A stretch of DNA of 64,000 nucleotides from Mesorhizobium sp. (lineage in GTDB: Bacteria > Pseudomonadota > Alphaproteobacteria > Rhizobiales > Rhizobiaceae): the NCBI GenBank assembly GCA_004020645.1, contig SAQL01000011.1:124001-188000 (forward strand). Reading direction: 5' to 3'. The notes below the pieces were generated by a model, which saw nothing but the letters and a program-made list of their open reading frames with translations, was not told the DNA's origin and did no database searches. Shown in pieces: positions 1 to 8,782 of this stretch. A program made the position numbers and the translations under genes. How positions within the stretch are numbered: position 1 is the first letter of the stretch; each line of letters starts with the position of its first letter.

Positions 1-128
1 CGTTTCTCTGATGCCGGATTCCGTGACCATGCGGAAACCCTTGCCAGACAGAGATTATGGAAAATTGCGGCCGTTCGTTCGAATTTTATCGGTTGCGCGT
101 TTTTTGGCTAAACGGCAGACGACAGAAC

Positions 129-1118
129 TCACATATCCACCACCACGCGGCCACGGATCTTGCCCTCGACGATGTCGTGCGCGGCGTCGATGATGCCGTC
201 AAAGCCAATGGTCGTGGATAGGCTGGCGAGCTTCTGGAGATCGAGGTCCGTGCCGATGCGGCGCCACGCCTCCAGGCGGACCGCTTTTGGCGCCATCACC
301 GAATCGATGCCGAGCAGACAAACGCCGCGCAGGATGAACGGGGCGACGCTCGCCGGCAGATCCATGCCGCCTGCCAGGCCGCAGGCAGCGACGGCGCCGC
401 CATAGGAGGTCATCGAAAGGACGTTGGCCAGCGTGTGACTGCCGACCGCGTCGACGCCGCCGGCCCAGCGTTCCTTGGCGAGCGGCTTTGCCGGCTGGGC
501 AAGCTCGTCGCGCGAAATCACTTCCGCAGCACCGAGGTCGACCAGATAGGGGCTTTCAGCGCTGCGGCCGGTCGAGGCGATGACATGATAGCCGAGGCTG
601 GACAGGATCGAGACCGCGACCGAGCCGACCCCGCCGGCCGCGCCCGTCACCACCACCGGGCCGCGATCGGGCACGATGCCGTGCCGTTCCAGCGCGATGA
701 CGCAAAGCATGGCGGTGTAGCCGGCGGTGCCGATCGCCATGGCATCATGCGGGCTCATGCCCTGAGGCAGCGGCACCAGCCAGTCGCCGTTGACACGGGC
801 ACGCTTGGCATAGGCGCCAAAATGCGTCTCGCCGACGCCCCAGCCGTTCAATATGACCTTGTCCCCCTTGCGCCACTCGGGATGGGAAGACGAGACGACG
901 GTGCCGGCGAAGTCAATGCCCGGCACCAGTGGCCAGCGGCGGATCACCGGCGCCTTGCCTGATATGGCGAGGCCGTCCTTGTAGTTCACCGTCGTCGCCT
1001 CGACGGCGACGGTGACATCGCCTTCCATCAGGTCGGCCTCGGTGAGGTCGGTCACCGCGACCGACTGTTTCTTCTCGGCATCGCGCGAAACGAGGATGGC
1101 TTTGAAGGTTTCGGGCAT
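129..1118 (-). CDS. MDR-family NADPH oxidoreductase (YhdH/AcuI-like acryloyl-CoA reductase type)
   Basis: Predicted cytosolic zinc-independent medium-chain dehydrogenase/reductase of 329 aa. The visible order is an N-terminal GroES-like domain with PGIDFAGTV near residue 70, then a Rossmann nucleotide-binding domain with VTGAAGGVGSVAVSIL. No zinc-ligand cluster is seen. This length and motif set match the YhdH/AcuI group, some members of which reduce acryloyl-CoA to propionyl-CoA; the substrate here is inferred only. I start at the ATG at 1116-1118 (MPETFKAIL) because a GAGGAG ribosome site lies just upstream. The longer open frame would run into lspA. The gene is the last of a minus-strand run below lspA, 58 bases from it. 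Confidence 0.85.
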   Translation of the reverse strand: MPETFKAILVSRDAEKKQSVAVTDLTEADLMEGDVTVAVEATTVNYKDGLAISGKAPVIRRWPLVPGIDFAGTVVSSSHPEWRKGDKVILNGWGVGETHFGAYAKRARVNGDWLVPLPQGMSPHDAMAIGTAGYTAMLCVIALERHGIVPDRGPVVVTGAAGGVGSVAVSILSSLGYHVIASTGRSAESPYLVDLGAAEVISRDELAQPAKPLAKERWAGGVDAVGSHTLANVLSMTSYGGAVAACGLAGGMDLPASVAPFILRGVCLLGIDSVMAPKAVRLEAWRRIGTDLDLQKLASLSTTIGFDGIIDAAHDIVEGKIRGRVVVDM

Positions 1119-1176
1119 GTCTTCTTCTTCTCCTCGGGCTTCTCGAATGGCCACTGTATGGCGGCAGAAGGCCAGG

Positions 1177-1689
1177 TCAATCGCTTGAGGGCTTGGCCTC
1201 GCGCCGCCAACCGATGAGTTCGTCGAACACGACCACCACCGCGCCGACCGCGATGAAGGCGTCGGCGAGGTTGAAGATGGCAAAGGACCATACCGGGGTG
1301 TGGAACAGGATGTAGTCGATCACGTGACCATAGGTAATGCGGTCGAACAGATTGCCGAGCGCGCCGCCGACGATCAGCGCAAAGCCGATGCGGGTAAGCA
1401 CGTGGCCGGGCGGGGTGCGGGCTGCGAGATAGAGCACGAAAGCGACGACGAAAGCGGCGATGACCACCAGGCCGGTGTCGCCGAAGGACGAAAACATCGA
1501 GAAGGCGATGCCGGTATTGTAGGTGCGATACAGCGCCAGGAACGGCACAAGATCGACCTTCTCCTGGAAGGCGAGGCCGGTCTCGACCAGGTATTTCACC
1601 CACTGGTCGAGCGCAATCGCGGCGGCGACCAGCAGGGCGTAGGGGAACCATGATTTTGCCGTTGGGGATTTGACCATTTGGGATGTCAC
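1177..1689 (-). CDS. lspA: Lipoprotein signal peptidase (signal peptidase II)
   Basis: Inner-membrane aspartyl protease that removes the signal peptide of prolipoproteins after lipid attachment. The 170 aa protein has four hydrophobic segments and the family motifs DQWVKY (28-33), NTGIAFS (58-64), GNLFDR (112-117) and FNLADAF (139-145). D116 and D143 are the expected catalytic aspartates. The start is a GTG at 1687-1689 whose GTGA overlaps the stop of the upstream rRNA methyltransferase gene, with a GGAGGA site before it, so translational coupling is likely. An internal ATG four codons later is an alternative. Length is normal for the family. Confidence 0.95.
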   Translation of the reverse strand: MTSQMVKSPTAKSWFPYALLVAAAIALDQWVKYLVETGLAFQEKVDLVPFLALYRTYNTGIAFSMFSSFGDTGLVVIAAFVVAFVLYLAARTPPGHVLTRIGFALIVGGALGNLFDRITYGHVIDYILFHTPVWSFAIFNLADAFIAVGAVVVVFDELIGWRREAKPSSD

Positions 1690-2543
1690 GGTTTGGCGTC
1701 CTCCGGGGCAAGTTTCAGCGCGCCGCGCCGGATCTCGAACAGCATGATGCCGGTGGCCACCGCGAGATTGAGCGAATCGGCCCGGCCGGCCTGCGGAATC
1801 CGCAGCAATCTGTCACAGCTTTCGGCCATGCTTTCGGGCAGGCCCTGCTGTTCGTTGCCCATCATCAGCAGCACCGGGCCTTTGGAAAAGTCGACCGAGC
1901 GGTAATCGACCGCACCCTTCAGATGTGTGCCGGCAACGAGGCCAGGAAAGCCTTTTCGCCACGCAAGGAAGGTTTCCGGCGTCGCCTTGGCGACCGGCAC
2001 CGCGAAGATCGAGCCCATCGTGGCGCGCACGGTCTCGACGGAAAAAGGATCGGTGGTCTCGCCGACCAGGATGATGCCCTTGGCGCCAACGGCATCGACG
2101 GTGCGGATGACGGTGCCGAGATTGCCGGGGTCGCGCACGCGGTCGAGCGCCACCCAGACGTCGCCGTCTCGAGCGCGGATGTCCTTCAGCGGCAGGAATT
2201 TCTGCGAAAAGACGCCGACCACCATTTGCGGGTTATCGCGGCGGGTGATGGCGACGAGCACTTTTTCCGAAACTTCGAGCACCGTGCCGCCGGCGGCAAC
2301 CGTGCGCGCCGCGACCTTTTCGACTGCAGCGTTGCCGCGTCCGGCCTTGGCGAAGACCAGCGTCCGGATCGACCAGCCGAGGTCGAGCGCGTCGATGACC
2401 AGCTTCAGCCCCTCGGCCATGAAAGCGTTCTGCTGGTCGCGGAATTTCTTCAGGGAGAGCGCCTTGATGTCCTTGATCAACGGATTGGCGAGGCTGGTCA
2501 CTTCCTTCACCTGCCCCGGCGCGCCGGCGTGCCGCTCGCTCAT
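1686..2543 (-). CDS. TrmH/SpoU-family RNA 2'-O-methyltransferase
   Basis: SAM-dependent methyltransferase of the SPOUT (trefoil-knot) class, 285 aa. The N-terminal RNA-binding part (EVTSLANPLIKDIKAL near residue 14) is followed by the knot motifs: DRVRDPGNLGTVIRT near residue 133, an MGNEQQGL loop, and a final SLNLAVATGIMLFE segment. It probably methylates a ribose in rRNA or tRNA; which site cannot be told from sequence. It lies directly after the methyltransferase gene upstream (stop and start adjacent) and overlaps lspA by 4 bases, so these genes look co-transcribed. Confidence 0.9.
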   Translation of the reverse strand: MSERHAGAPGQVKEVTSLANPLIKDIKALSLKKFRDQQNAFMAEGLKLVIDALDLGWSIRTLVFAKAGRGNAAVEKVAARTVAAGGTVLEVSEKVLVAITRRDNPQMVVGVFSQKFLPLKDIRARDGDVWVALDRVRDPGNLGTVIRTVDAVGAKGIILVGETTDPFSVETVRATMGSIFAVPVAKATPETFLAWRKGFPGLVAGTHLKGAVDYRSVDFSKGPVLLMMGNEQQGLPESMAESCDRLLRIPQAGRADSLNLAVATGIMLFEIRRGALKLAPEDAKP

Positions 2544-3668
2544 TCAGGCCACCCAGCGTGAGAACAGCGACGTAGACAGCGCCCGGCCGGCGGATTTTTC
2601 GCGGATGATCAGTTCGCCGGATTCGACCGTGCCGCCCATGCCGGCAAATGTGTCGCGCATCAAGGCATGGATGGCGAAGAAGGAGGCGCGGATCGAATAG
2701 GCGGTCAGCACGACAGCAAGCGGCTTCGGCGTCAGGATCGAGCGGCAGAGGTCGGTCAGATCAGGCAGGTCCTCGAACAACTGCCAGACCTCGCCCTTGG
2801 GGCCACGGCCATAGGCGGGCGGATCGAACAGGATGATGTCGTAGCGGCTGCCGCGGCGCTCTTCGCGCTCGGCGAATTTCATGGCGTCGTCGATAATCCA
2901 GCGGATCGGCTTTTGCGACAGCCCCGCCATCTCCTGGTTCTCCCTGGCCCAGCCGATCGCCTTCTTGGATGCATCGACATGGGTGACCTCGGCGCCGGCG
3001 CGCGCCGCCACCAGCGAGGCAAGGCCGGTATAGCCGAACAGATTCAGCACCTTGACCGGTCGCTTCGCCGCCGCGATCACCCCGGCCATGTGGTCCCAGT
3101 GCGAGGCCTGCTCGGGGAAGACGCCGACATGGCGAAACGAGGTGAAGCGGCCGAGATAGTCGATTCCGTCATGCTTCATCGGCCAGGTCTCGCCGAGCGG
3201 CGTCTTGGGGAAGCGCCAGCGGCCGATGCCTTCCTCGTCGGTGTCGCCGGTGAAAATGGCGTCGGCGCGGTCCCAGTCTTTGGCTGGCAACGCTTTTTGC
3301 CAGATCGCCTGGCCTTCGGGCCGGACGATGCGATAGGGCCCGTACTGCTCGAGCTTTTGACCGGCGCCGCTGTCGAGCAGCGCATAATCGGCGTTGGGCG
3401 CCACTTCGAGGATCAGCGGCAGGTGTTCGGCGGGCAGGGCGCCGTCGCGGCGGGAAAGGACGCGCGGCGTGGCTTTCGGCTCGGTGCGGTTGCCCGATGC
3501 TGTGCCGGTCCCGCGCTGCGCCTGTTCCGCCCCGCCCTTTGCGAGCTGATGCGAGCGGCTGTCGCGGCGTTTGTCGCGAAAAGGTTTCAAGAAGAGCATC
3601 TCCGGGGCGACTTGGCCCGCTTCTGCCACAGCACATTCACCGGTGCAACAAACGCGGTCGCTGGACAT
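2544..3668 (-). CDS. Class I SAM-dependent RNA methyltransferase (RlmI/RlmK-like)
   Basis: Likely rRNA base methyltransferase. The C-terminal half has the Rossmann SAM site VLNLFGYTGLASLVAARAGA, then THVDASKKAI and the catalytic-loop type motif ILFDPPAYGRGPKGE, which is typical of the RlmI/RlmK group. The ATG at 3666-3668 gives 374 aa and sits 11 bases below the DUF1772 gene. A second ATG at 3599 (MLFLKPFRDKRR) is a real alternative, since neither has a strong ribosome site and the first ~23 residues are not obviously conserved. It is followed without a gap by the TrmH-type gene, suggesting an RNA-modification operon. Confidence 0.82.
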   Translation of the reverse strand: MSSDRVCCTGECAVAEAGQVAPEMLFLKPFRDKRRDSRSHQLAKGGAEQAQRGTGTASGNRTEPKATPRVLSRRDGALPAEHLPLILEVAPNADYALLDSGAGQKLEQYGPYRIVRPEGQAIWQKALPAKDWDRADAIFTGDTDEEGIGRWRFPKTPLGETWPMKHDGIDYLGRFTSFRHVGVFPEQASHWDHMAGVIAAAKRPVKVLNLFGYTGLASLVAARAGAEVTHVDASKKAIGWARENQEMAGLSQKPIRWIIDDAMKFAEREERRGSRYDIILFDPPAYGRGPKGEVWQLFEDLPDLTDLCRSILTPKPLAVVLTAYSIRASFFAIHALMRDTFAGMGGTVESGELIIREKSAGRALSTSLFSRWVA

Positions 3669-3679
3669 TTCCGAAACGG

Positions 3680-4165
3680 TCAGCCGCGCCTGATCCAAAG
3701 CAGGGCGGCAACCAGCGATACGAAACCGACTGCCTTGAAGGCGGCGACGATCATATGGCCGGTTTCCCAGCGCAGTCGGATCGCTTCGAAATTTTCCGGA
3801 ATCGGTCCAGGCACCCAGTTGGCCAGAATATCGTTCGCCGGCTTGACGAGAGCAAACCACATTGCAAGAGACACCGCATAGAGCACGGCAGCGGTCAACG
3901 CGTACCAGAACGCCGGACGGTCAGTGCGCAGCATCCATGCGAGAAGTCCCGGGCAGCCGATCGCGGCCACGTCGAGTGGCGCGCCAATGACGGCAAACAG
4001 CTGGAACTGGGCGTTGAAGACAGTCGTCTCGCGCCAGAGCGAAGGCGACCACTTCGTCAGCCGAGGAGCCGATTCCAGGGCATGGGCAAAGGACGGTCCA
4101 AGGCTGAGCGCCGCGACGACTGCGGCCAAGATGGACCAGAACAACAGGAACCCGCGTATCTCCAT
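3680..4165 (-). CDS. DUF1772 (anthrone-oxygenase-like) membrane protein
   Basis: A 161 aa integral membrane protein with about four hydrophobic segments. The pattern PGPIPENFEAIRLRWETGH near residue 118 resembles the conserved W...R..WE..H region of the DUF1772/anthrone oxygenase family. No specific function can be assigned. It stands at the head of the minus-strand run methyltransferase-trmH-lspA-oxidoreductase. Upstream is a short GGGGAGTA tandem repeat. The ATG at 4163-4165 is the only good start. Confidence 0.65.
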   Translation of the reverse strand: MEIRGFLLFWSILAAVVAALSLGPSFAHALESAPRLTKWSPSLWRETTVFNAQFQLFAVIGAPLDVAAIGCPGLLAWMLRTDRPAFWYALTAAVLYAVSLAMWFALVKPANDILANWVPGPIPENFEAIRLRWETGHMIVAAFKAVGFVSLVAALLWIRRG

Positions 4166-4210
4166 AACGCCCGAACAACGGCGTGACGCCGGACACGTTC
4201 CCCAGCGGAA

Positions 4211-4257
4211 GGGAGTAGGGCAGTAGGGGAGTAGGGGAGTAGGGGAGTAGGGGAGTA
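4211..4257 (+). repeat. 8-bp tandem repeat (GGGGAGTA)n
   Basis: About five and a half units of an 8 bp repeat: GGGAGTA, one GGGCAGTA variant and four GGGGAGTA. The run is intergenic, between the DUF1772 gene start and the end of the ornithine-cyclodeaminase-type gene. A related run in the opposite sense lies at 4305-4332, so transcripts could fold the two together. Confidence 0.9.
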
Positions 4258-4304
4258 AGCGGATAGGGAAAGTATGACTTGCACGAAGCCGCTCGATTGG
4301 TACG

Positions 4305-4332
4305 GCTGCCCTACTGCCCTACTGCCCTACTC
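4305..4332 (-). repeat. 8-bp tandem repeat (GGGCAGTA)3, minus strand
   Basis: Three units of GGGCAGTA read on the minus strand, in inverse orientation to the run at 4211-4257. The repeat overlaps the stop codon and last codons of the ornithine-cyclodeaminase-type gene, so slippage here would change its C-terminus. Confidence 0.85.
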
Positions 4333-5291
4333 TTCAGCGCCTTGTACACCGCAATGCCGGCGGCGAGGTCTTCGAGGGCTGCGCCGACCGATTTGAAAAG
4401 CGTGATCTCATCGGGGCTCTGCCGGCCCTTCTTTTGGCCGCGTGCCAATTCATTCAGGTCGGCGACGATGGCTTGCGCCTCCAGCACGCCCGAGGCCAGC
4501 GGCTGGACGATGTCGCCCGCTTCCTTGGTGGCGCCGGCCCGGGTGTCGACATAGACGCGGGCACGCGCAATCGCATCGTCGTCGCTTTCACGCATGGCCG
4601 GCGTGAAACCGCCGACCAGATCGACATGGGTTCCCGGCTTCAACAGCGCGCCCTTGATCAGCGGCGTGGTCGTGATCGTCGCCGACGAAACGATGTCGGC
4701 CTGGCCGAGTTCGGCGTCGAGATCGCTCGCGGCGGTGGCCGCAAAGCCCTCGGCGCGCAATTCCGCCGCAACCTTTTCTGCATTGGCCGGCGTGCGGTTC
4801 CAGATGCGGATGGCGGTGATCGGCCGCACCGCTGAATGCGCCCTGGCGAGGAACGGCGACAGCGCGCCGGCGCCGACCACCAGCAGCCGCGCAGCGTCCT
4901 CGCGGGCCAGATAGGAGGCGGCCAGCGCCGAGGCGCAGGCCGTGCGCCACTGCGTCAACCGCTGGCCGTCGATCATGGCTTCAGGCTCGCCGGTCGCGCC
5001 GTCGAGCAGGAGGTAAAGCCCCATCACCGCGGGTTTGCCTACGGTGTTGTTGTCGGGCGACACCGTGACGATCTTGACGCCGATATGGCCGCCTGCCGAC
5101 GTGCCGGCCGCATTGAAGTCGGTCCAGGCCGGCATCAGGAGCAGCGTCGAGGCCGCGCCGTCGGGCCGTTCGAGCGTATGGTGATGCCTGACCGGTTGTA
5201 TTGCACCATCGCGAAAGGCCGCGCGCAGCGTCTCGACCAGGCCGGGAAAGGTCAGCGCATGATCGACCTCGGCCGCCGAAATGGTCAGCAT
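4311..5291 (-). CDS. Ornithine cyclodeaminase / mu-crystallin family protein
   Basis: NAD(P)-dependent enzyme of the OCD/mu-crystallin superfamily, 326 aa. Seen in order: an N-terminal substrate domain with GGHIGVKIVTVSPDN (residues ~67-81), RTACASALAASYLAR, a Rossmann site LLVVGAGALSPFLARAH, and VDLVGGFTPAMRESDDDAI with the acidic residues expected near the active site. Members act as ornithine cyclodeaminases, alanine dehydrogenases or ketimine reductases; sequence alone does not decide. The last few codons fall in an 8 bp tandem repeat, so the C-terminal tail (SRAVGQ) may be variable between strains. It stands alone, with a palindromic repeat upstream. Confidence 0.88.
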   Translation of the reverse strand: MLTISAAEVDHALTFPGLVETLRAAFRDGAIQPVRHHHTLERPDGAASTLLLMPAWTDFNAAGTSAGGHIGVKIVTVSPDNNTVGKPAVMGLYLLLDGATGEPEAMIDGQRLTQWRTACASALAASYLAREDAARLLVVGAGALSPFLARAHSAVRPITAIRIWNRTPANAEKVAAELRAEGFAATAASDLDAELGQADIVSSATITTTPLIKGALLKPGTHVDLVGGFTPAMRESDDDAIARARVYVDTRAGATKEAGDIVQPLASGVLEAQAIVADLNELARGQKKGRQSPDEITLFKSVGAALEDLAAGIAVYKALKSRAVGQ

Positions 5292-5330
5292 GGGAAACTC
5301 CGTGGAGAGAAATACGCCTAACGCATAACG

Positions 5331-5418
5331 GCGGAAATCGGAACCGATTTTCGGAAAAGATCATGCGTAATCAAAATGGTACGGCGTCGTTTGTGCGTCC
5401 CAAAGGACGCGCGGCGCT
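5331..5418 (+). repeat. Dispersed double-hairpin element, copy A (degraded)
   Basis: Intergenic element related to those at 17801-17907 and 60868-60960. It has two inverted repeats: one around GGAAATCGGAACCGATTTTC and one around TGCGTCCCAAAGGACGCGC, joined by GATCATGCGTAATCA. This copy has lost the outer part of the first hairpin. It lies between the cyclodeaminase gene start and the lapA-like gene end. Confidence 0.75.
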
Positions 5419-5426
5419 GTGTTGGC

Positions 5427-5759
5427 TCAGTTGGTCGGCTTCGGCAAGGCCGGGCCTTGTGGCGCAGCCGGCGCACGGCTGACCGCCTGGCGCAGGTTCT
5501 CGGCCTCGACGCCGCGCTGGCGCGCCAGCCTGCGATAGCGGCCCTGCTTGATCCAGGTCGCCAGGCTGCCGATGACCATGCCGATGGCGAGAGCCAGGAA
5601 CAGGAAGATGAAAAGCGGCAGCGTCACCGTCAGCGCCGGATTGCCGGGGTTGAACGGATCCAGGGTGAAGGCAACCGGATCGCGGTTGGCGACCGCCAGC
5701 GCAATCAGGATGACGGCCAGCGGCACGAAGACCACGACGAGCATGAAGCGATTGAACAT
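5427..5759 (-). CDS. LapA/DUF1049-domain inner membrane protein
   Basis: A 110 aa protein with two transmembrane segments (about residues 7-24 and 46-68), the ANRDPVAFTLDPF stretch between them typical of the LapA domain, and a basic C-terminal tail predicted to be coiled (RYRRLARQRGVEAENLRQA). In E. coli LapA acts with LapB in control of lipopolysaccharide synthesis. The alphaproteobacterial protein is usually found just after ihfB, as here (82 bases downstream), and is probably co-transcribed with it. Its role in this organism is inferred only. Confidence 0.8.
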   Translation of the reverse strand: MFNRFMLVVVFVPLAVILIALAVANRDPVAFTLDPFNPGNPALTVTLPLFIFLFLALAIGMVIGSLATWIKQGRYRRLARQRGVEAENLRQAVSRAPAAPQGPALPKPTN

Positions 5760-5841
5760 GGAATTTCCTGTCGAAGACGGGCTCGACCGCGGGCCCGCGC
5801 CCTACTGAAAAGGCCGGCATGCGCATGAGCCCGCGCGGCGC

Positions 5842-6126
5842 CTATTTGCCGCCGTTCAGCCTTTCACGCAATTCCTTGCCGGTCTTGAAGAACGGCACCC
5901 ATTTCTCCTCGACCTCGACGGATTCGCCGGTGCGCGGGTTGCGGCCGGTGCGGGCGGGGCGGTTTTTCACCGAGAAAGCACCGAAACCGCGCAACTCGAC
6001 CCGGTTGCCTTCGGCAAGCGCGTCGGTGATCTCGTCGAAAATCGCGCCGACGATGTTTTCGACGTCGCGCAGAAAAAGGTGCGGGTTGCGTGTGGCGATG
6101 ATCTGCACAAGTTCGGATTTGATCAT
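5842..6126 (-). CDS. ihfB: Integration host factor subunit beta
   Basis: Nucleoid protein that pairs with IhfA to bend DNA by about 160 degrees in recombination, replication and sigma-54 transcription. The 94 aa length is normal. It has the HU/IHF signature [19 protein letters not shown] and the intercalating proline P64 in RNPRTG. The ATG at 6124-6126 has a GGGGAG site before it. It lies between sppA (upstream) and the lapA-like gene, probably in one operon. Confidence 0.96.
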   Translation of the reverse strand: MIKSELVQIIATRNPHLFLRDVENIVGAIFDEITDALAEGNRVELRGFGAFSVKNRPARTGRNPRTGESVEVEEKWVPFFKTGKELRERLNGGK

Positions 6127-6196
6127 GAGAAGGCTCCCCGTGAAAACACTGCGGTCAAAATTATGAGGATGATTTTATTTGCTTTTTTCACTCGTC

Positions 6197-7150
6197 TCAA
6201 GGGTGCCAGACGGAAACGAGACCGTCAAGAAACAAGCGGTCGGCACCAAGTTCGTGAATGATCTCGCCGCCATAGTCGGGCAGGCCGAGCGCACTGCCGA
6301 TGGTTCGCGCCATCGCTTTCGAGAACAGGAAGCCGCCGCTTTCCGCGTCCTTCCACTCCACCACCTTGAGCTTGGCGTCGACGCCCTTTGTCGCGAGCCA
6401 GTCGATCGCTTCGGTCTCGCCGCCGACCGCGTCGATCAATTTGTTGGCAACAGCCTGCCGGCCGGTGAAGATCGATCCGTCGGCCAGGGCCAGCGCCTCC
6501 GGCTTGGTCATGTTGCGTCGTTCGGCGACGACGCCGACGAACCAGTCGTAGCTGTCCAGGATCAGCTTGCGGACCATGGTGCGCTCGTCGTCATTGGTCG
6601 GCTTGAAAGGCGATGGCGAGGCTTTCAACGGCGAGGATTTCACTTCCTCGAGCTTGATGCCGAGCTTGTCCATAAGGCCGGTGACGTCCGGATACTGGAT
6701 CAGCACGCCTATCGAGCCGACGATCGACGATTTGCGCGCGACGATATGATCCGCCGCCGTGGCGATCATGTAGCCCGCCGATGCGGCCAGCGTGCCGACC
6801 TCGGCCACAACCGGCTTCTCGGCGGCCAGCTTGCGCACTGCATCGTAGATCGATTCACCCCCGACGGTGGTGCCGCCCGGTGAATCGATCGACAGGATCA
6901 CAGCTTTCACCCTCGAGGATTGACGGATGGTATCCAGTTGTTTGATCAGGTCTTCGTCTTCGGTAATGGTGCCCTCGATCTTGACCTTGGCGATATGGTC
7001 GACCGCCGTGCCAGTGAAGTCGTCACCGTAAATCCAACTCGAAAAGGCAATCAGCCCGACTGCCGCGACAACAAGCGCTGCAACGCGCCAGAATGTCAGC
7101 TTGCGGCGCAAGCGGCGGCGGTCGATCAGGTCGTCGGCTCTCAGTGCCAT
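6197..7150 (-). CDS. sppA: Signal peptide peptidase SppA, short form (S49 family)
   Basis: Membrane-anchored serine protease that degrades cleaved signal peptides. The 317 aa protein has an N-terminal transmembrane segment (VAALVVAAVGLIAFSSWIY), SIDSPGGTTVGGE, and the catalytic-serine region LAASAGYMIATAADHI with GSIGVL after it. Length fits the single-domain SppA36 type. I use the ATG at 7148-7150, preceded by GAGG at good spacing; an ATG at 7162 and a TTG at 7168 in the same frame are alternatives. It heads the run sppA-ihfB-lapA and is divergent from lptC. Confidence 0.93.
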   Translation of the reverse strand: MALRADDLIDRRRLRRKLTFWRVAALVVAAVGLIAFSSWIYGDDFTGTAVDHIAKVKIEGTITEDEDLIKQLDTIRQSSRVKAVILSIDSPGGTTVGGESIYDAVRKLAAEKPVVAEVGTLAASAGYMIATAADHIVARKSSIVGSIGVLIQYPDVTGLMDKLGIKLEEVKSSPLKASPSPFKPTNDDERTMVRKLILDSYDWFVGVVAERRNMTKPEALALADGSIFTGRQAVANKLIDAVGGETEAIDWLATKGVDAKLKVVEWKDAESGGFLFSKAMARTIGSALGLPDYGGEIIHELGADRLFLDGLVSVWHP

Positions 7151-7470
7151 GGTCAGCCTCATAGTCAATGGAAGCAGATGCTTTTAAAGCAACCATCCGC
7201 GCCCGGCTACCGATTCCTGACGAGCTTGCGCCAAAGACAGGGTTTCGACGTTCGCGAGCCGGCGTTTCAAGAGACATCAAGACCAATCCACAGGCCCCTA
7301 ACGCTGTGCGCCTGTATCTGTTATGAGATGCAAGTCGTGCCGGTTTCATTTTCGTTTGTACAACAGCAACCGTCACACTTTTGCGGTTTTCCTCCGCTTG
7401 TGCTTGCTTGAGGGCGCCGGCATCCCACCTATAGGGGTGCTTGGCGGCAGGGGTTTAAAAGAAAGCAGTT
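7151..7470. other. Divergent intergenic region sppA/lptC
   Basis: About 320 bases between the two divergent starts. It must hold promoters for both operons. An A/T-rich stretch (GTTTAAAAGAAAG) precedes the lptC start. No clear hairpin, repeat or small gene was recognised. Confidence 0.5.
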
Positions 7471-8184
7471 ATGTTAGCGCGACCGATCGAACCGACCAAC
7501 ACCGAGATGGAGTTGGCTCCCCCGGACGTAGGCCCGGCGCGGGTCGACGCCTTCGGCATTGCCCAGCGCCATTCGCGCCGCGTGCGGATCTTGAAGCTGG
7601 CGGTGCCGCTGGCCGCTGCCGCGATCGCGGTCGCCTTCCCGGTCTATTCCTATCTCGCGGCGCCTGGCTCAATTCAGGTCCAGGCCGACGGCAGCGCCTT
7701 CGCCAATGGCAAGCTGGTGATGGCCAACCCCAAGCTCAACGGGTTCACCAAGCAGAAACTGCCCTATTCCATGACGGCCTTCCGCGCCATACAGGACGTG
7801 ACCAAGCAAGGCATCATCAATCTGGAGGGCATCGACGCCAAGCTGCCGATATCGACTGACAATGTGGCGGCCATCAATGCCTCGCACGGCACCTACAATC
7901 GTGACGGCAACACGATGAGCCTGACCAGCGATGTCACTATAACCACCACCGATGGCTTGGCGGCAAAGTTCAAATCGGTCTTTCTCGATATGGGCAAAGG
8001 GACTATGAAGACGAACGACCCGGTCGACGTCAGCCGCGGCGGGTCGCGGATCACCGCAGATTCGATGTCGATCCAGGACAACGGCAAGATCGTGGTTTTC
8101 GAGAACAGAGTGCGTGTCAACATCGATCCCGCCAGCTTGAAAGCGGCAGAGGCAATGAGCGGAGAATCCAATGCGGTTCAGTAG
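7471..8184 (+). CDS. lptC: LPS export ABC transporter periplasmic protein LptC
   Basis: Bitopic inner-membrane protein that passes lipopolysaccharide from LptB2FG to the periplasmic bridge. The 237 aa protein has one transmembrane segment (about residues 42-60) and a periplasmic beta-jellyroll region with repeated strands such as GTYNRDGNTMSLTSDVTI. It is longer than E. coli LptC (191 aa), as is usual in rhizobia. The gene overlaps lptA by 14 bases, and the order lptC-lptA-lptB-rpoN supports the call. Confidence 0.92.
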   Translation: MLARPIEPTNTEMELAPPDVGPARVDAFGIAQRHSRRVRILKLAVPLAAAAIAVAFPVYSYLAAPGSIQVQADGSAFANGKLVMANPKLNGFTKQKLPYSMTAFRAIQDVTKQGIINLEGIDAKLPISTDNVAAINASHGTYNRDGNTMSLTSDVTITTTDGLAAKFKSVFLDMGKGTMKTNDPVDVSRGGSRITADSMSIQDNGKIVVFENRVRVNIDPASLKAAEAMSGESNAVQ

Positions 8185-8782
8185 TTCGACACGGCTCGGG
8201 GCCGCAGCTTCGGCGCTGCCGGCCCTTGGGCTGGCTTTGGGGCTGAGCTTGGGGTCGACGCCGGCTCTGGCGCAGTCCAAGGCCACCAGCCAGTTGTCGG
8301 GCCTCAAACTGTCCGGCGACAAGCCCATCCAGATCGAAAGCGATAAGCTCGAGGTCCGCCAGGCGGATAACGTCGCCGTGTTCACAGGCAATGTAAGCGT
8401 CGTCCAGGGGCCGACTTTGCTCAAGGCCGGCAAGATGACGGTCTATTACGTCAAGGACGCCGACGCTGACGCTAAGGAAGCGCAGGCCGCAGGTGCCGCG
8501 ATGACCGGCTCGGCCAACATCGACCGTCTGGAGGTCGCCAACAAGGTCTACATCAAATCGGACGACCAGGTCGCCACCGGCGACAGCGGCACCTTCGACA
8601 TGAAGACGGAAGTGCTGGTGCTTTCAGGCAGCAAGGTCGTGCTTTCGCAAGGTGACAATGTACTGGTCGGCTGCAAGCTCACCGTGCAGATGAAGAGCGG
8701 CCTGGCCCAGGTCGACGCCTGCGGGGGCCGCGTCATGATGTCGATCACGCCGCCGGCGAAGTCGGGAGCGGCGAACCCCTGA
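8171..8782 (+). CDS. lptA: LPS transport periplasmic protein LptA
   Basis: Periplasmic OstA-domain protein that forms the bridge carrying lipopolysaccharide to the outer membrane. The 203 aa protein has a signal peptide ending near TPALAQS (~residue 36), followed by the beta-jellyroll motif [20 protein letters not shown]. The start lies inside the lptC reading frame and the stop TGA shares one base with the lptB ATG, so the three genes are translationally coupled. Confidence 0.94.
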   Translation: MRFSSSTRLGAAASALPALGLALGLSLGSTPALAQSKATSQLSGLKLSGDKPIQIESDKLEVRQADNVAVFTGNVSVVQGPTLLKAGKMTVYYVKDADADAKEAQAAGAAMTGSANIDRLEVANKVYIKSDDQVATGDSGTFDMKTEVLVLSGSKVVLSQGDNVLVGCKLTVQMKSGLAQVDACGGRVMMSITPPAKSGAANP

